Of a stretch of DNA of 37,367 nucleotides, positions 16,370-24,601 are shown piece after piece (the first letter of the stretch is position 1; each line of letters starts with the position of its first letter). The DNA is from Stagnimonas sp. GTDB taxonomy: Bacteria > Pseudomonadota > Gammaproteobacteria > Nevskiales > Nevskiaceae. The translations under genes were made by a program, and so were the position numbers. The stretch lies in the NCBI GenBank assembly GCA_030652575.1, contig JAUSQI010000028.1, forward strand, positions 1 through 37,367. The letters are read 5' to 3'. The notes under the pieces were generated by a model that searched no databases, was not told the DNA's origin, and worked only from the letters and a program-made list of their open reading frames with translations.

Positions 16370-18505
16370 ATGAGCGCCATCGAATACACGGTTGATGCCG
16401 ACGGCATCGCCACCATCACCCTCGATCTCAAGACCCGCCCGATGAACGTGCTGGCGGCAGAGCTGACCGAGCCCTTCGCCGAGGCCATCACCAAGGTGGA
16501 GGGCGACGCCGCTGTGAAGGGCGTCATCATCACCAGCGGCAAGAAGGAGTTCCTGGCCGGGGCCGACATCGACGGCGTGTTCGCCATCACCGACCCCAAG
16601 CTCGCCTACGAGCTGGCCGAGCAATACAAGGCGCTGCTGCGCCGCCTTGAGAAGTGCGGTCGCCCTGTGGTCGCAGCTCTCAACGGCACGGCACTAGGCG
16701 GCGGATTAGAGCTGGCGCTGGCTTGCCACTACCGCGTTGCCATCAACAACCCCAAGAGTAAATTTGGCCTGCCGGAAGTGAAGCTGGGCTTGTTACCCGG
16801 CGGCGGCGGCACGCAGCGCTTGCCGCGGCTGATCGGCATCCAGATGGCCTTGCAGCCGATGCTCGAAGGCAAGGAGTTTTCGCCTGCGGAAGCGAAGGCC
16901 GCCGGCATCATCAACGAGCTGGCGAGCGATAGCGCAGACATGCTCGCCAAGGCCAAGGCCTGGGCCATTGCCAACCCGAAGGCGATCCAGCCCTGGGACG
17001 ACAAGAAGTTCAAGTTCCCCGGCGGCGACTCGAAAAGCCCCGGCATGGTGCAGCTGTTCGCCATCGCGCCGTCGATGGCGCATGCGAAAACGCAGGGCAA
17101 CTATCCGGCGGCCGACAACATCCTGAGCTGCGTCTACGAAGGCGGCGTGGTCGATTTCGACACCGGCTGCCGCATCGAGTCGCGCTACTTCGCCGACCTC
17201 GTGGTGAGTCAGGTCAGCAAGAACATGATCGGCACGCTGTGGTTCCAGCTCAACGCCATCAACAAGGGCAAGTCGCGGCCGGAAGGTTTCGAGAAGTCCA
17301 CCGTCAAGAAGCTCGGCGTGTTGGGCGCGGGCATGATGGGTGCGGGCATTGCCTACGTCTCCGCCAAAGTCGGCATCGAAGTGGTTCTGCTCGATTCGAC
17401 GCAGGAATCGGCCGACAAGGGCAAGGCCTACTCGACCGCCCTGCTCGACAAGCTGGTGAAGAAAGGCCGCATGACCGCCGACGCGCAGGCGGCCTTCCTC
17501 AAACTCATCACGCCGACGACAGATTACGCACTGCTCGATGGTTGCGATCTCATCATCGAAGCCGTGTTCGAGGATCGCGTCATCAAGGCCGACGTGACCA
17601 AGAAGGCGGAGGCGGTGATTCCCTCCACAGCGACCTTCGCATCGAATACTTCAACCCTGCCGATCACCGGCCTGGCAAAAGCCAGCGCAAGGCCGAAGCA
17701 GTTCATCGGCCTGCACTTCTTTTCCCCAGTCGACAAGATGCCGCTGGTCGAAATCATCATGGGTGAAGAAACCTCGCCGGAGACGCTGGCGAAGGGCTTC
17801 GACTACGTGCAGCAGATCAAGAAGACGCCCATCGTCGTCAACGACTCGCGCGGCTTCTACACCAGCCGCTCGTTTGCGACTTACGTGATGGAAGGTGCGG
17901 CGATGCTGCTCGAAGGCCAGCACCCGCGCTCGATCGAAGTGGCAGGCCTCAAGGCCGGCATGCCGGTCGGCCCGCTGGCGCTGCACGACGAAGTCTCGAT
18001 GTCGCTCAGCCTGCACGTGCTGACGCAGACACGAAAGGACTTCGCGGCCGAAGGCAAGACGATGACCGAGCACCCGGCCAGCGTGCTGATCGAGAAGATG
18101 GTCGACACCCTCAAACGACCGGGCAAGAAAGCCAAGGCCGGTTTTTATGACTATCCAGACGTTGGCGAGAAGCACCTCTGGGCTGGTCTTGCCAAGGAGT
18201 TCCCGCTCGCCAAGGAGCAACTCACGCAGGCCGAGATGATCGACCGCCTCATGTTTTCGCAAGCCAACGAAGCCGCCAAGTGCTTTGAGGAAAACGTGGT
18301 GATGACGGTGGCGGACACCAACATCGGCTCGATCTTCGGCTGGGGCTTTGCACCGCATCACGGTGGCGCGCTGCAATTCATCAATGCCATTGGCATCGCT
18401 GAGTTCGTGAAGCGCAGCGAAGCATTGGCGGCCAAGTACGGCGCACGTTTCACGCCCGCAGCGCTGCTGAAGAAAATGGCAGCCGAAGGCAAGCGCTTCG
18501 AGTGA
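16370..18505 (+). CDS. Enoyl-CoA hydratase / 3-hydroxyacyl-CoA dehydrogenase fusion
   Basis: A 711-aa FadB/FadJ-type bifunctional enzyme. The N-terminal crotonase half carries the oxyanion segment AGADIDGVF and the two catalytic glutamates, E114 in GTALGGGLEL and E136 in LPEVKLGLLPGGGG. The C-terminal dehydrogenase half starts near residue 310 with the NAD-binding LGVLGAGMMGAGIA. It continues with FIGLHFFSPVDKMPLVEII, which contains the catalytic histidine region, and a C-terminal dehydrogenase domain. It hydrates 2-enoyl-CoA and oxidises 3-hydroxyacyl-CoA, feeding the thiolase encoded just upstream. A strong terminator follows at 18512. Confidence 0.93.
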   Translation: MSAIEYTVDADGIATITLDLKTRPMNVLAAELTEPFAEAITKVEGDAAVKGVIITSGKKEFLAGADIDGVFAITDPKLAYELAEQYKALLRRLEKCGRPVVAALNGTALGGGLELALACHYRVAINNPKSKFGLPEVKLGLLPGGGGTQRLPRLIGIQMALQPMLEGKEFSPAEAKAAGIINELASDSADMLAKAKAWAIANPKAIQPWDDKKFKFPGGDSKSPGMVQLFAIAPSMAHAKTQGNYPAADNILSCVYEGGVVDFDTGCRIESRYFADLVVSQVSKNMIGTLWFQLNAINKGKSRPEGFEKSTVKKLGVLGAGMMGAGIAYVSAKVGIEVVLLDSTQESADKGKAYSTALLDKLVKKGRMTADAQAAFLKLITPTTDYALLDGCDLIIEAVFEDRVIKADVTKKAEAVIPSTATFASNTSTLPITGLAKASARPKQFIGLHFFSPVDKMPLVEIIMGEETSPETLAKGFDYVQQIKKTPIVVNDSRGFYTSRSFATYVMEGAAMLLEGQHPRSIEVAGLKAGMPVGPLALHDEVSMSLSLHVLTQTRKDFAAEGKTMTEHPASVLIEKMVDTLKRPGKKAKAGFYDYPDVGEKHLWAGLAKEFPLAKEQLTQAEMIDRLMFSQANEAAKCFEENVVMTVADTNIGSIFGWGFAPHHGGALQFINAIGIAEFVKRSEALAAKYGARFTPAALLKKMAAEGKRFE

Positions 18506-18511
18506 GGTGAT

Positions 18512-18551
18512 GCGTTCCTCTCCGCCGCGCCGGAGAGGAACGCCACTTTTT
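18512..18551 (+). terminator. Rho-independent terminator after fad operon
   Basis: A perfect 13-bp stem GCGTTCCTCTCCG/CGGAGAGGAACGC with a 6-nt loop is followed after three bases by five T residues. It starts seven bases after the stop codon. The CCTCTCC/GGAGAGG core recurs in the hairpin at 23235. Confidence 0.88.
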
Positions 18552-18626
18552 CGGACTCAAGGCGACAAGCCATTCACTCATCGGCCATCAAGCTGAACGT
18601 CGCACGCTCCCCGCAAATCTTTAAGT

Positions 18627-18654
18627 CGCCAGACCCAGCCCGCTCAATCTGGCG
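18627..18654. promoter_or_regulatory. Inverted repeat upstream of fadE
   Basis: Perfect 7-bp arms CGCCAGA and TCTGGCG separated by 14 bases lie 39 bp before the fadE ATG, in the gap after the terminator at 18512. The spacing between arm centres is about two helical turns, as for a dimeric regulator. The rest of the 18552-18692 gap shows no clear promoter. It is not the same sequence as the repeat at 15055. Confidence 0.35.
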
Positions 18655-18692
18655 CAGCCGATTTTCTTTCACTTGCCCTTAGGAGTTTCGCC

Positions 18693-20957
18693 ATGTTTTC
18701 ACTGCTGATGAACTGGATGAAGGCCAATCACATCCTGCCGAAAATTTCCGACACCGAGCGCCAAGCGCTTGAAGCCGGCTCGGTCTGGATCGACGGTGGC
18801 CTGTTTGCTGGCAACCCGGACTTCAAACATATTCTGTCCGAGCCGTACAGCCGTCTTTCCTCCGAGGAGCAGGCCTTCATCGACGGCCCCTGCGAGCAAC
18901 TGCTGAAGATGTTCGACCATTACGAGGTCGCCACCACCCGCCGCATTCCACCGGCGGTGCTGGAGTTCATCAAGAAGGAAGGCTTCATGTCCTTCCTGAT
19001 CCCCAAGCAGTACGGCGGCAAGGAGTTCTCGATTCTCGCGATCTCCACCATCATGGCCAAGCTCAACCCGGCTTCGACCACCATCGGCACCTATGTGGTC
19101 ATTCCCAACTCGCTGGGTGCGGCCGAACTCATCAAGCACTACGGCACCGACGAGCAGAAAAACCACTACCTGCCGCGCCTCGCGCGTGGCGAGTTCGTGC
19201 CCTGCTTCGGGCTCACCGAGCCTACCGCCGGCTCGGACGCCGCCAGCATCAAGGCCGAGGGTGAAGTGTTCCGCGACACCGACGGCACGCTGAAGATCAA
19301 GATGAACTTCCGCAAGCGCTACATCACGCTCGCACCGGTGGCCAATCTCGCGACCATCGCCTGCAAGCTCGACGACCCGCAGAACCTGCTCGGCAAGGGC
19401 ACCGATGTCGGCATCACCTGCGTGCTGATCGAAAAAGGTACGCCGGGCTTCACTAATGGCGACCATCACCAGCCCATCGGCGACCCCTTCGACAACGGGC
19501 CGCTCTATGGCAAGGACGTGATCGTGCCGGTCGCCAACATCATCGGCGGCGGCGCCAAGGCTGGCCAGGGCTGGCGCATGTTGATGGAGCAGCTCGCAGG
19601 CGGCCGCATGGTCTCGCTGCCGGCGGGTGCGATCGGCGGTGCGAAGACCGTGGCCGCGGCGACCGGCGCCTACTCGATGGTGCGCCAGCAGTTCGGCATC
19701 TCGGTGGGCAGGATGGAAGGCGTGGAGGAAAAGGTCGGCAAGATCGCGGGCCTCACCTACATGCTCGAAGGCGCCCGCGTGTTCGGCTGCTCGGCCGTCG
19801 ACAACGGCCAGCAGCCGCCGGTGGTCTCGGCGGTGATGAAGGCCTACTCGACTGAAATCAGCCGCGAGATCGTCAAGGAGGGCATGGACGTGATGGCCGG
19901 TGCCGCCGTGATGCAAGGCCCCAACAACATCCTGGGTCGCGGTTATCAATCCGCACCCGTCGGCGTGACGGTGGAGGGTGCGAACATCCTCACCCGCACG
20001 CTGATGATCTTCGGCCAGGGCGCAACCCGCTGCCATCCCTATGCGCTCAACGTCGTCAACGGCGTGGAGAAAAACGATGTCGCGCTGTTCCGCAAGAATC
20101 TGCTGGGCTGGATGCTGCACTTCGTGCTGGGTTACTTCCGCACCGTCGTGCGCAGCCTCACCCGTGGCCTGACGGTGTCCGTGCCGGATGTGCATGCCGA
20201 CACCCGCACCTATTACCGTCGCCTCGGCTGGGCGGCGGCGCGCTACGGCTTCTTGACCGACATGGCGATGTTCGCCATCGGCGGCAAGCTGAAGATGCGC
20301 GGCAAGCTCACCGGCCGTTATGCCGATGCGCTCGCTTGGCAGCTGCTGGGCATCGGTGCGCTGCGCCGCTTCGAGGCCGAGGGCCGCAGGCCGGAAGATC
20401 TGGCGCTGGTGCATTACGCGCTGAACTACGCATTGGCCGAAATCCAGCAGGCCTTCGTCGGCATCTATGCCAACTTCGACGGCGTGATCGGCAGCGTCAT
20501 GCGCTTCTTCGCAACACCCTTCCTGCGCATCAACCCCATCGGCGCCATGCCGACGGACGCCATGAGCGCTGCGGCGGCCCGCACCATTCAAAGCCACAAC
20601 GCGCAGTTCAAGCGTCTGGCCGAGAACGTGTATCTGCCCGCTGAAGGCACGCCTGGCATGGGCCGCCTGCTGCGGGCCTTCCGTCTGGTGACCGAGGCCG
20701 AGCCGATCCTCGCCAAGATCCACACCGCGCAGAAGGACAAGCGCCTGCCGCGCGGCCCCGCTGAAGAGCTGGCTGCCGAGGCCGCCTACAAGGGCGTCAT
20801 CACCCGCGAGGAAGCCAACCAGGTCGCCGCTGCACTCACGGCGCGACTCGATGCGATCGAGGTGGATGTATTCACGCCCGAACAGTATTACCAGGAGAGC
20901 AAGGGCGACGAGGGCATCTACTTCGGTGCCCCAGAACCTCAGAAGATTGCGGCCTAA
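18693..20957 (+). CDS. fadE: Acyl-CoA dehydrogenase FadE-type
   Basis: A 754-aa extended acyl-CoA dehydrogenase catalysing the first, FAD-dependent step of beta-oxidation. The N-terminal LPKISDTERQALEAG matches the FadE core. FGLTEPTAGSDAASIKAEGEV is the flavin/substrate loop, and Glu428 in VTVEGANILTR is the likely catalytic base. FGQGATRCHPY follows, then a long C-terminal extension (about 470-745) of the FadE-specific DUF1974 type. E. coli FadE is 814 aa; the difference is the missing N-terminal membrane region, so this form may be peripheral. The start has AGGAG eight bases upstream. A terminator lies at 20986. Confidence 0.92.
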   Translation: MFSLLMNWMKANHILPKISDTERQALEAGSVWIDGGLFAGNPDFKHILSEPYSRLSSEEQAFIDGPCEQLLKMFDHYEVATTRRIPPAVLEFIKKEGFMSFLIPKQYGGKEFSILAISTIMAKLNPASTTIGTYVVIPNSLGAAELIKHYGTDEQKNHYLPRLARGEFVPCFGLTEPTAGSDAASIKAEGEVFRDTDGTLKIKMNFRKRYITLAPVANLATIACKLDDPQNLLGKGTDVGITCVLIEKGTPGFTNGDHHQPIGDPFDNGPLYGKDVIVPVANIIGGGAKAGQGWRMLMEQLAGGRMVSLPAGAIGGAKTVAAATGAYSMVRQQFGISVGRMEGVEEKVGKIAGLTYMLEGARVFGCSAVDNGQQPPVVSAVMKAYSTEISREIVKEGMDVMAGAAVMQGPNNILGRGYQSAPVGVTVEGANILTRTLMIFGQGATRCHPYALNVVNGVEKNDVALFRKNLLGWMLHFVLGYFRTVVRSLTRGLTVSVPDVHADTRTYYRRLGWAAARYGFLTDMAMFAIGGKLKMRGKLTGRYADALAWQLLGIGALRRFEAEGRRPEDLALVHYALNYALAEIQQAFVGIYANFDGVIGSVMRFFATPFLRINPIGAMPTDAMSAAAARTIQSHNAQFKRLAENVYLPAEGTPGMGRLLRAFRLVTEAEPILAKIHTAQKDKRLPRGPAEELAAEAAYKGVITREEANQVAAALTARLDAIEVDVFTPEQYYQESKGDEGIYFGAPEPQKIAA

Positions 20958-20985
20958 GCCCACTCAGTCAGTACGGCTGGAAATG

Positions 20986-21021
20986 TCCGCAGGCCTAGTC
21001 ATGGGCTTGCGGATTTTTTTT
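20986..21021 (+). terminator. Rho-independent terminator after fadE
   Basis: The arms TCCGCAGGCC and GGGCTTGCGGA form a 10-bp stem with one G-T pair, followed by eight T residues. It lies 28 bp after the fadE stop and insulates the regulator gene at 21064 from fadE transcription. Confidence 0.9.
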
Positions 21022-21062
21022 AATCACTTGATGATTACTTTCTAATTAAATGGATTAGAAAG
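21021..21062. promoter_or_regulatory. Two adjacent inverted repeats over the regulator promoter
   Basis: IR1 is TAATCA/TGATTA with a 5-bp spacer (21021-21037). IR2 begins at the very next base, with perfect 9-bp arms CTTTCTAAT/ATTAGAAAG and a 7-bp spacer (21038-21062), ending one base before the regulator's ATG. The left arm of IR2 contains TCTAAT (21041-21046), five of six matches to the -10 consensus, and the right arm covers the AGAAAG that would serve as ribosome site. Both repeats share the TAAT/ATTA core. The simplest reading is autoregulation by the winged-helix protein encoded immediately downstream; an RNA hairpin masking the ribosome site is the alternative. Confidence 0.65.
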
Positions 21063-21063
21063 A

Positions 21064-22119
21064 ATGGCACGCTCCGCCTTTCCCAAGCTCGATGACACCA
21101 TTTTGCGGCTGCTGCCCGACCACCCAAAAGATTTGGTGAGCGCCGTTGCCGCAAAAATGGGCGCAAGCCGTCCAACCGTGTCGACGGCCATCCGCAGGCT
21201 TGAAGCATTAGGCCTGCTGCAATCCGAGGGGACGACGCGAAAAATATACAGCCCCACCACCTTCAAATGGCACGGCAGGATCGACAGTGCATTGGACGAA
21301 TCTCTCGTCTGGCAAAAACACTTCTCAGCACAGCTGGCCAAGCTGCCGGAGAACCAGCGGGACATCCTGCACTACGGATTAACAGAGATGCTCAACAACG
21401 TACGCGACCACTCCGAGGGCAAGCGTGCAGACATCATGCTTTCGATGCGTCCTGACGCTGTGGCTTTCAGCATCGCCGACGATGGCGAGGGCATTTTCAG
21501 GCGCATCGCCCGCCTTCAGAAACTCCCCGATGAAAAGCTGGCGCTGCTGGAACTGGCCAAGGGCAAACTCACCACCGACCCCAAGAATCACTCCGGTGAA
21601 GGCATTTTCTTCAGTTCGCGGGTTTTCGATGAGTTCACGATTTACTCCAGCGAATTGCTGTTCACACATGATGAAACACAGGACGCACTTCACGATGCCG
21701 AGCTGCCGGAACCACTGAAAAAGAATGACAAGGGCACCGTCGTATCAATGCTTCTTGCACGGGAGAGCAAACGAACACTCAGAGATGTGTTCGACCGATA
21801 CGCTGCGCCTGCGGAGTTCACTTTCAGCAAGACACTGGTACCGCTGCGGCTGGCACGACTCGGCAACGAAAATCTTCTCTCGCGTTCGCAGGCCAAGCGA
21901 GCTCTCGCTCGCGTAGATCAATTCAAGGTTGTGGTCTTCGATTTCACCGAAGTGCCCCTGATCGGCCAAGGCTTTGCCGATGAAATCTTCCGTGTTTTTG
22001 CCAATGCCCACCCTGATATCGAGCTGATCCCGGCGCATTTCAACGACGAGGTGCGCCGCATGCTGCTGCATGTCGGAGTCACCCAGAAGCAACTCCAAAC
22101 CAAAACCGAACTGACATGA
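21064..22119 (+). CDS. Winged-helix, GHKL ATPase, STAS-like DUF4325 regulator
   Basis: A 351-aa protein with three recognisable domains. Residues 8-65 form a winged helix (AAKMGASRPTVSTAIRRL is the HTH). Residues about 95-230 are a histidine-kinase-like ATPase: N-box LTEMLNNVRDHSEG (E108, N111), G1 motif DDGEG (D139 to G143) and G2 motif HSGEG (176-180). Residues about 255-340 match the STAS-like DUF4325 family (SRSQAKRAL, VVVFDFTEVPLIGQGFADEIF). There is no kinase phospho-acceptor region and no membrane segment. SpoIIAB/SpoIIAA-like partner switching fused to a DNA-binding domain is inferred; no function is known to me. Its stop overlaps the next start (ATGA). Base composition is less GC-rich than its neighbours. 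Confidence 0.85.
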   Translation: MARSAFPKLDDTILRLLPDHPKDLVSAVAAKMGASRPTVSTAIRRLEALGLLQSEGTTRKIYSPTTFKWHGRIDSALDESLVWQKHFSAQLAKLPENQRDILHYGLTEMLNNVRDHSEGKRADIMLSMRPDAVAFSIADDGEGIFRRIARLQKLPDEKLALLELAKGKLTTDPKNHSGEGIFFSSRVFDEFTIYSSELLFTHDETQDALHDAELPEPLKKNDKGTVVSMLLARESKRTLRDVFDRYAAPAEFTFSKTLVPLRLARLGNENLLSRSQAKRALARVDQFKVVVFDFTEVPLIGQGFADEIFRVFANAHPDIELIPAHFNDEVRRMLLHVGVTQKQLQTKTELT

Positions 22120-23213
22120 ATCCACTGCTCGCCGGCCTCACCGTGCTCGATCTCAGCCGCCTGCTGCCCGGCCCGTTCTGCTCGCTGTATCTGGCGCAGC
22201 TGGGGGCGACGGTCATCAAGATCGAGGAGCCGGGCACGGGCGACTACGCGCGGCTGCTGTCGCCGGAGATGTTCGCGCTGGTCAATCGCGGCAAGAAGTC
22301 GATCACGCTCGATCTCAAAAAGCCCGAGGACGTCGCCAAGCTGCATGCGCTGGCCAAGACCGCCGACGTGGTGCTGGAGAGCTTTCGCCCCGGCGTGATG
22401 GACAAGCTCTGCTGCGGCTATGCCGCGCTCAAGGCCATCAACCCGCGCCTCGTGTTCTGCGCGCTCACCGGCTACGGGCAGGACGGCCCCTGGCGCGAAA
22501 AGGCCGGCCACGACCTCAACTACTGCGGCTATGCCGGCGTGCTCGACCAGACGGGCGCTGCCGATGCGGCACCGGCCATGTCGGGCTTTCAGATCGCGGA
22601 CCTTGCCGGCGGCGCGCTCACGGCAGCGCTCGGCATTGTCGCGGCGGCAATGGGGGCGAAGGCGAGCGGCGAAGGCTGCTTCGTCGATGCCGCCATGCTC
22701 GACGGCACGCTCGCACTGCAAACCACCACGCTCTCCACCCTGCGCGCCGTGGGCGCGGCGGCGGCGCGTGGCAACGACATGCTGAGCGGTGCACTGCCGA
22801 ACTACGCGGTCTACGAAACGGCGGACGGCCAGCACATGGCGATGGGCGCGCTGGAGAGCAAGTTCTTCATGGCGTTCTGCAAGACCGTCGAGCGGCCCGA
22901 CCTCGCCAAGCTGCCGCTGGCGCCCGGCCCCAAGGGCGAGGCGCTGCGCAGCGAACTCACGGCGCTGTTCAAGAGCAAGACCCGCGACGAATGGGCAGCG
23001 TTGCTGGCCGATGCCGATTGCTGCGTAACGCCGATTTTGAAGCCGGGCGAAGCGCTGGACAGCGAGCAGGCCAAGGCGCGCGGACTGGTGGAATCGGTTG
23101 CAGGCAAACCGGCGGTGGCGATGCCGCTGGTGTTCGACGGCCAGCGCGGCGTGGCGGTAAGCGAGGCGCCTAGGCTCGGGGCCGACAACGCCGCGATTCT
23201 GGGCGCGATTTAG
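22116..23213 (+). CDS. CaiB/BaiF family alpha-methylacyl-CoA racemase-like protein
   Basis: A 365-aa class III CoA-transferase-fold protein: LTVLDLSRLLPGPFCSLYLAQLGATVIKIE, NRGKKSITLDLK and LTGYGQDGPW are family hallmarks. His132 in AGHDLNY and Asp162 in IADLAGG are exactly 30 residues apart, the spacing of the catalytic His/Asp pair of alpha-methylacyl-CoA racemases (His126/Asp156 in the mycobacterial enzyme). Racemisation of 2-methyl-branched acyl-CoA is therefore favoured over CoA transfer. This would convert branched or sterol side-chain CoAs to the isomer usable by acyl-CoA dehydrogenases. ATG 22116 overlaps the upstream regulator stop by four bases. Confidence 0.85.
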   Translation: MNPLLAGLTVLDLSRLLPGPFCSLYLAQLGATVIKIEEPGTGDYARLLSPEMFALVNRGKKSITLDLKKPEDVAKLHALAKTADVVLESFRPGVMDKLCCGYAALKAINPRLVFCALTGYGQDGPWREKAGHDLNYCGYAGVLDQTGAADAAPAMSGFQIADLAGGALTAALGIVAAAMGAKASGEGCFVDAAMLDGTLALQTTTLSTLRAVGAAAARGNDMLSGALPNYAVYETADGQHMAMGALESKFFMAFCKTVERPDLAKLPLAPGPKGEALRSELTALFKSKTRDEWAALLADADCCVTPILKPGEALDSEQAKARGLVESVAGKPAVAMPLVFDGQRGVAVSEAPRLGADNAAILGAI

Positions 23214-23234
23214 GCGTTCTTCCCTCTACCCTGT

Positions 23235-23258
23235 CCCTCTCCCGCGGGCGGGGGAGGG
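23235..23258. repeat. GC-rich hairpin between converging genes
   Basis: CCCTCTCCCGC pairs with GCGGGGGAGGG (10 of 11) across two bases in the 57-bp gap between convergent genes. It has no T-run. It shares the CCTCTCC/GGAGAGG-type core with the terminator at 18512, so it may be one member of a dispersed intergenic hairpin family or act as a bidirectional RNA 3' end. Confidence 0.45.
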
Positions 23259-23263
23259 CATGA

Positions 23264-23281
23264 AAAAGCATCACTGCTTTT
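23264..23281 (-). terminator. Weak hairpin at the end of the APMAP-like gene
   Basis: AAAAGCA/TGCTTTT form a 7-bp stem with a 4-nt loop that contains part of the minus-strand stop codon. On the minus strand the stem ends in a run of five T residues. It would have to act on a transcript whose last codons lie within the stem, so it may be only a weak terminator. Confidence 0.3.
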
Positions 23282-24470
23282 CGCGCTCGTCCTCGGCGCG
23301 TAGCTCGCTTTCTTCCCCCACGCGCGGCGGCTTGAAGTGGTGCGGCGAGGGCTTGAGCCGCTGCCAGTTGGCCGGCGGCGGCGGGCTGCCCTCGAATACC
23401 TGGTTGAGCGGCAGGCGCGCCAAGCTGTCAGCCTCCAGCGAGCCGAAGAGTAGCCACGGGCCGTGCTCGCGCACGCTGGTGATCGGGCCGTAGGCGTCCT
23501 TGGCGTCGTGCTGCAGGTTGGCGATGACCTTGCCGTTTTCGTCCAGCCCCAGCACCCAGGCCTTGTGGGCGGGCGCGGGCTGCACGAACCTGGGCAGGCG
23601 CAGCACCAGTTTCTTGATCCACGCCGGCTTGTCGGCCAGCTCATCCAGTGCGGCCGAACGCGGCGCATACAGCGCCAGCCAGAAGCGGCGGTTCTGCGGG
23701 TTGTAGCTGATGTTGTCGGGCAGGCCCGGCAGGTTGTCGATGAACACCTCGCCGGTACCGGCCTTCTCGCCCTTGAGCCAGTAGCGCATCACGCGGTAGG
23801 CGGCGGTCTCGTTGACCAGCACATAGGCATCGTCCGGCCCCACGGTGACGCCGTTGGCGAACAGCAGGCCCTTCATCAGCACCTTGGTTTCCTTGCTGTC
23901 GGTGTTGTATTGCAGCAGGCGGCCGGTGCCCTTGTGCTCGACGAACTCGTAGAGCACCTGGTCGAGCGGATAGGCGGCGGCGTCGGTGAAGTAGAGGTTC
24001 TTGTCGAGGCGCGTGTTGGTGACGTCGTCGGCGAGCGCGAACGGCACGCCGTCGGCTGCGGTGGCGAGCACCGCCGGCGTGGTGCCGCTGCCGAAATGCA
24101 GCAGGCCCTTGTAGGCATCGGCCACCACCAGCCCGCCATGCGGGCCGAAGGCAATCCCCAGCGGACGGCCTTCGCTCTGGCCGATCTCCTGATAGCTGGT
24201 GCCGTTGTAGGAGAACATCACGATGCGGCCATCGACGTAGCCTGCGTAGATGCGGCCCGCCGCATCCACCGCAATGCCTTCCGGACCCACGCCCACGCCC
24301 ACGCCGAAGCGCTGCACGGCCTTCAATTTGTCGTTGGCGGCGTACACGCCTTCAAGCGCGGGTGCAGCCGGCGGTGTCCATGCCACCGGCGTGATCGGCA
24401 CCGGCCAGAACAGCAGATAGGCCAGCGCGGCGACGACGACAACGGCAAGCAGCTGCAGGATTCTTTTCAT
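23271..24470 (-). CDS. Strictosidine synthase/APMAP-like beta-propeller protein
   Basis: A 399-aa protein anchored by one N-terminal transmembrane helix (MKRILQLLAVVVVAALAYLLFW). The periplasmic part is a six-bladed-propeller-type domain with GPEGIAVDAAGRIYAGYVDGRI, RPLGIAFGPHGGLVVADAYKGL, KGLLFANGVTVGPDDAYVLVNET and YWLKGEKAGTGEVFIDNLPG. The last two are characteristic of the strictosidine-synthase-like/APMAP branch of the SMP-30 superfamily. Bacterial members are mostly uncharacterised and hydrolase (esterase or lactonase) activity is possible. ATG 24470 is chosen since it opens the membrane helix; the 62 upstream codons are not protein-like and no Shine-Dalgarno sequence is clear. It is divergent from the acyl-CoA ligase gene. 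Confidence 0.82.
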   Translation of the reverse strand: MKRILQLLAVVVVAALAYLLFWPVPITPVAWTPPAAPALEGVYAANDKLKAVQRFGVGVGVGPEGIAVDAAGRIYAGYVDGRIVMFSYNGTSYQEIGQSEGRPLGIAFGPHGGLVVADAYKGLLHFGSGTTPAVLATAADGVPFALADDVTNTRLDKNLYFTDAAAYPLDQVLYEFVEHKGTGRLLQYNTDSKETKVLMKGLLFANGVTVGPDDAYVLVNETAAYRVMRYWLKGEKAGTGEVFIDNLPGLPDNISYNPQNRRFWLALYAPRSAALDELADKPAWIKKLVLRLPRFVQPAPAHKAWVLGLDENGKVIANLQHDAKDAYGPITSVREHGPWLLFGSLEADSLARLPLNQVFEGSPPPPANWQRLKPSPHHFKPPRVGEESELRAEDEREKQ

Positions 24471-24601
24471 GGTTTTTGGTCGGGCACGCGAAGGGCGCGG
24501 CAGCAAGGTAAAGTTCGCGTCGATGATAGCGTCGGTGTCAAAAACGCTGCATCGACTGCACGCTGTGCCCATCAGATCAAATCGAATACTCAGGAGACCC
24601 G

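Noticed and set aside
18699-20963. 754-codon open frame antisense to fadE
   Set aside because: It mirrors fadE almost base for base, is rich in His/Ala/Gly/Gln, and has no recognisable domain; it arises from high-GC codon bias.
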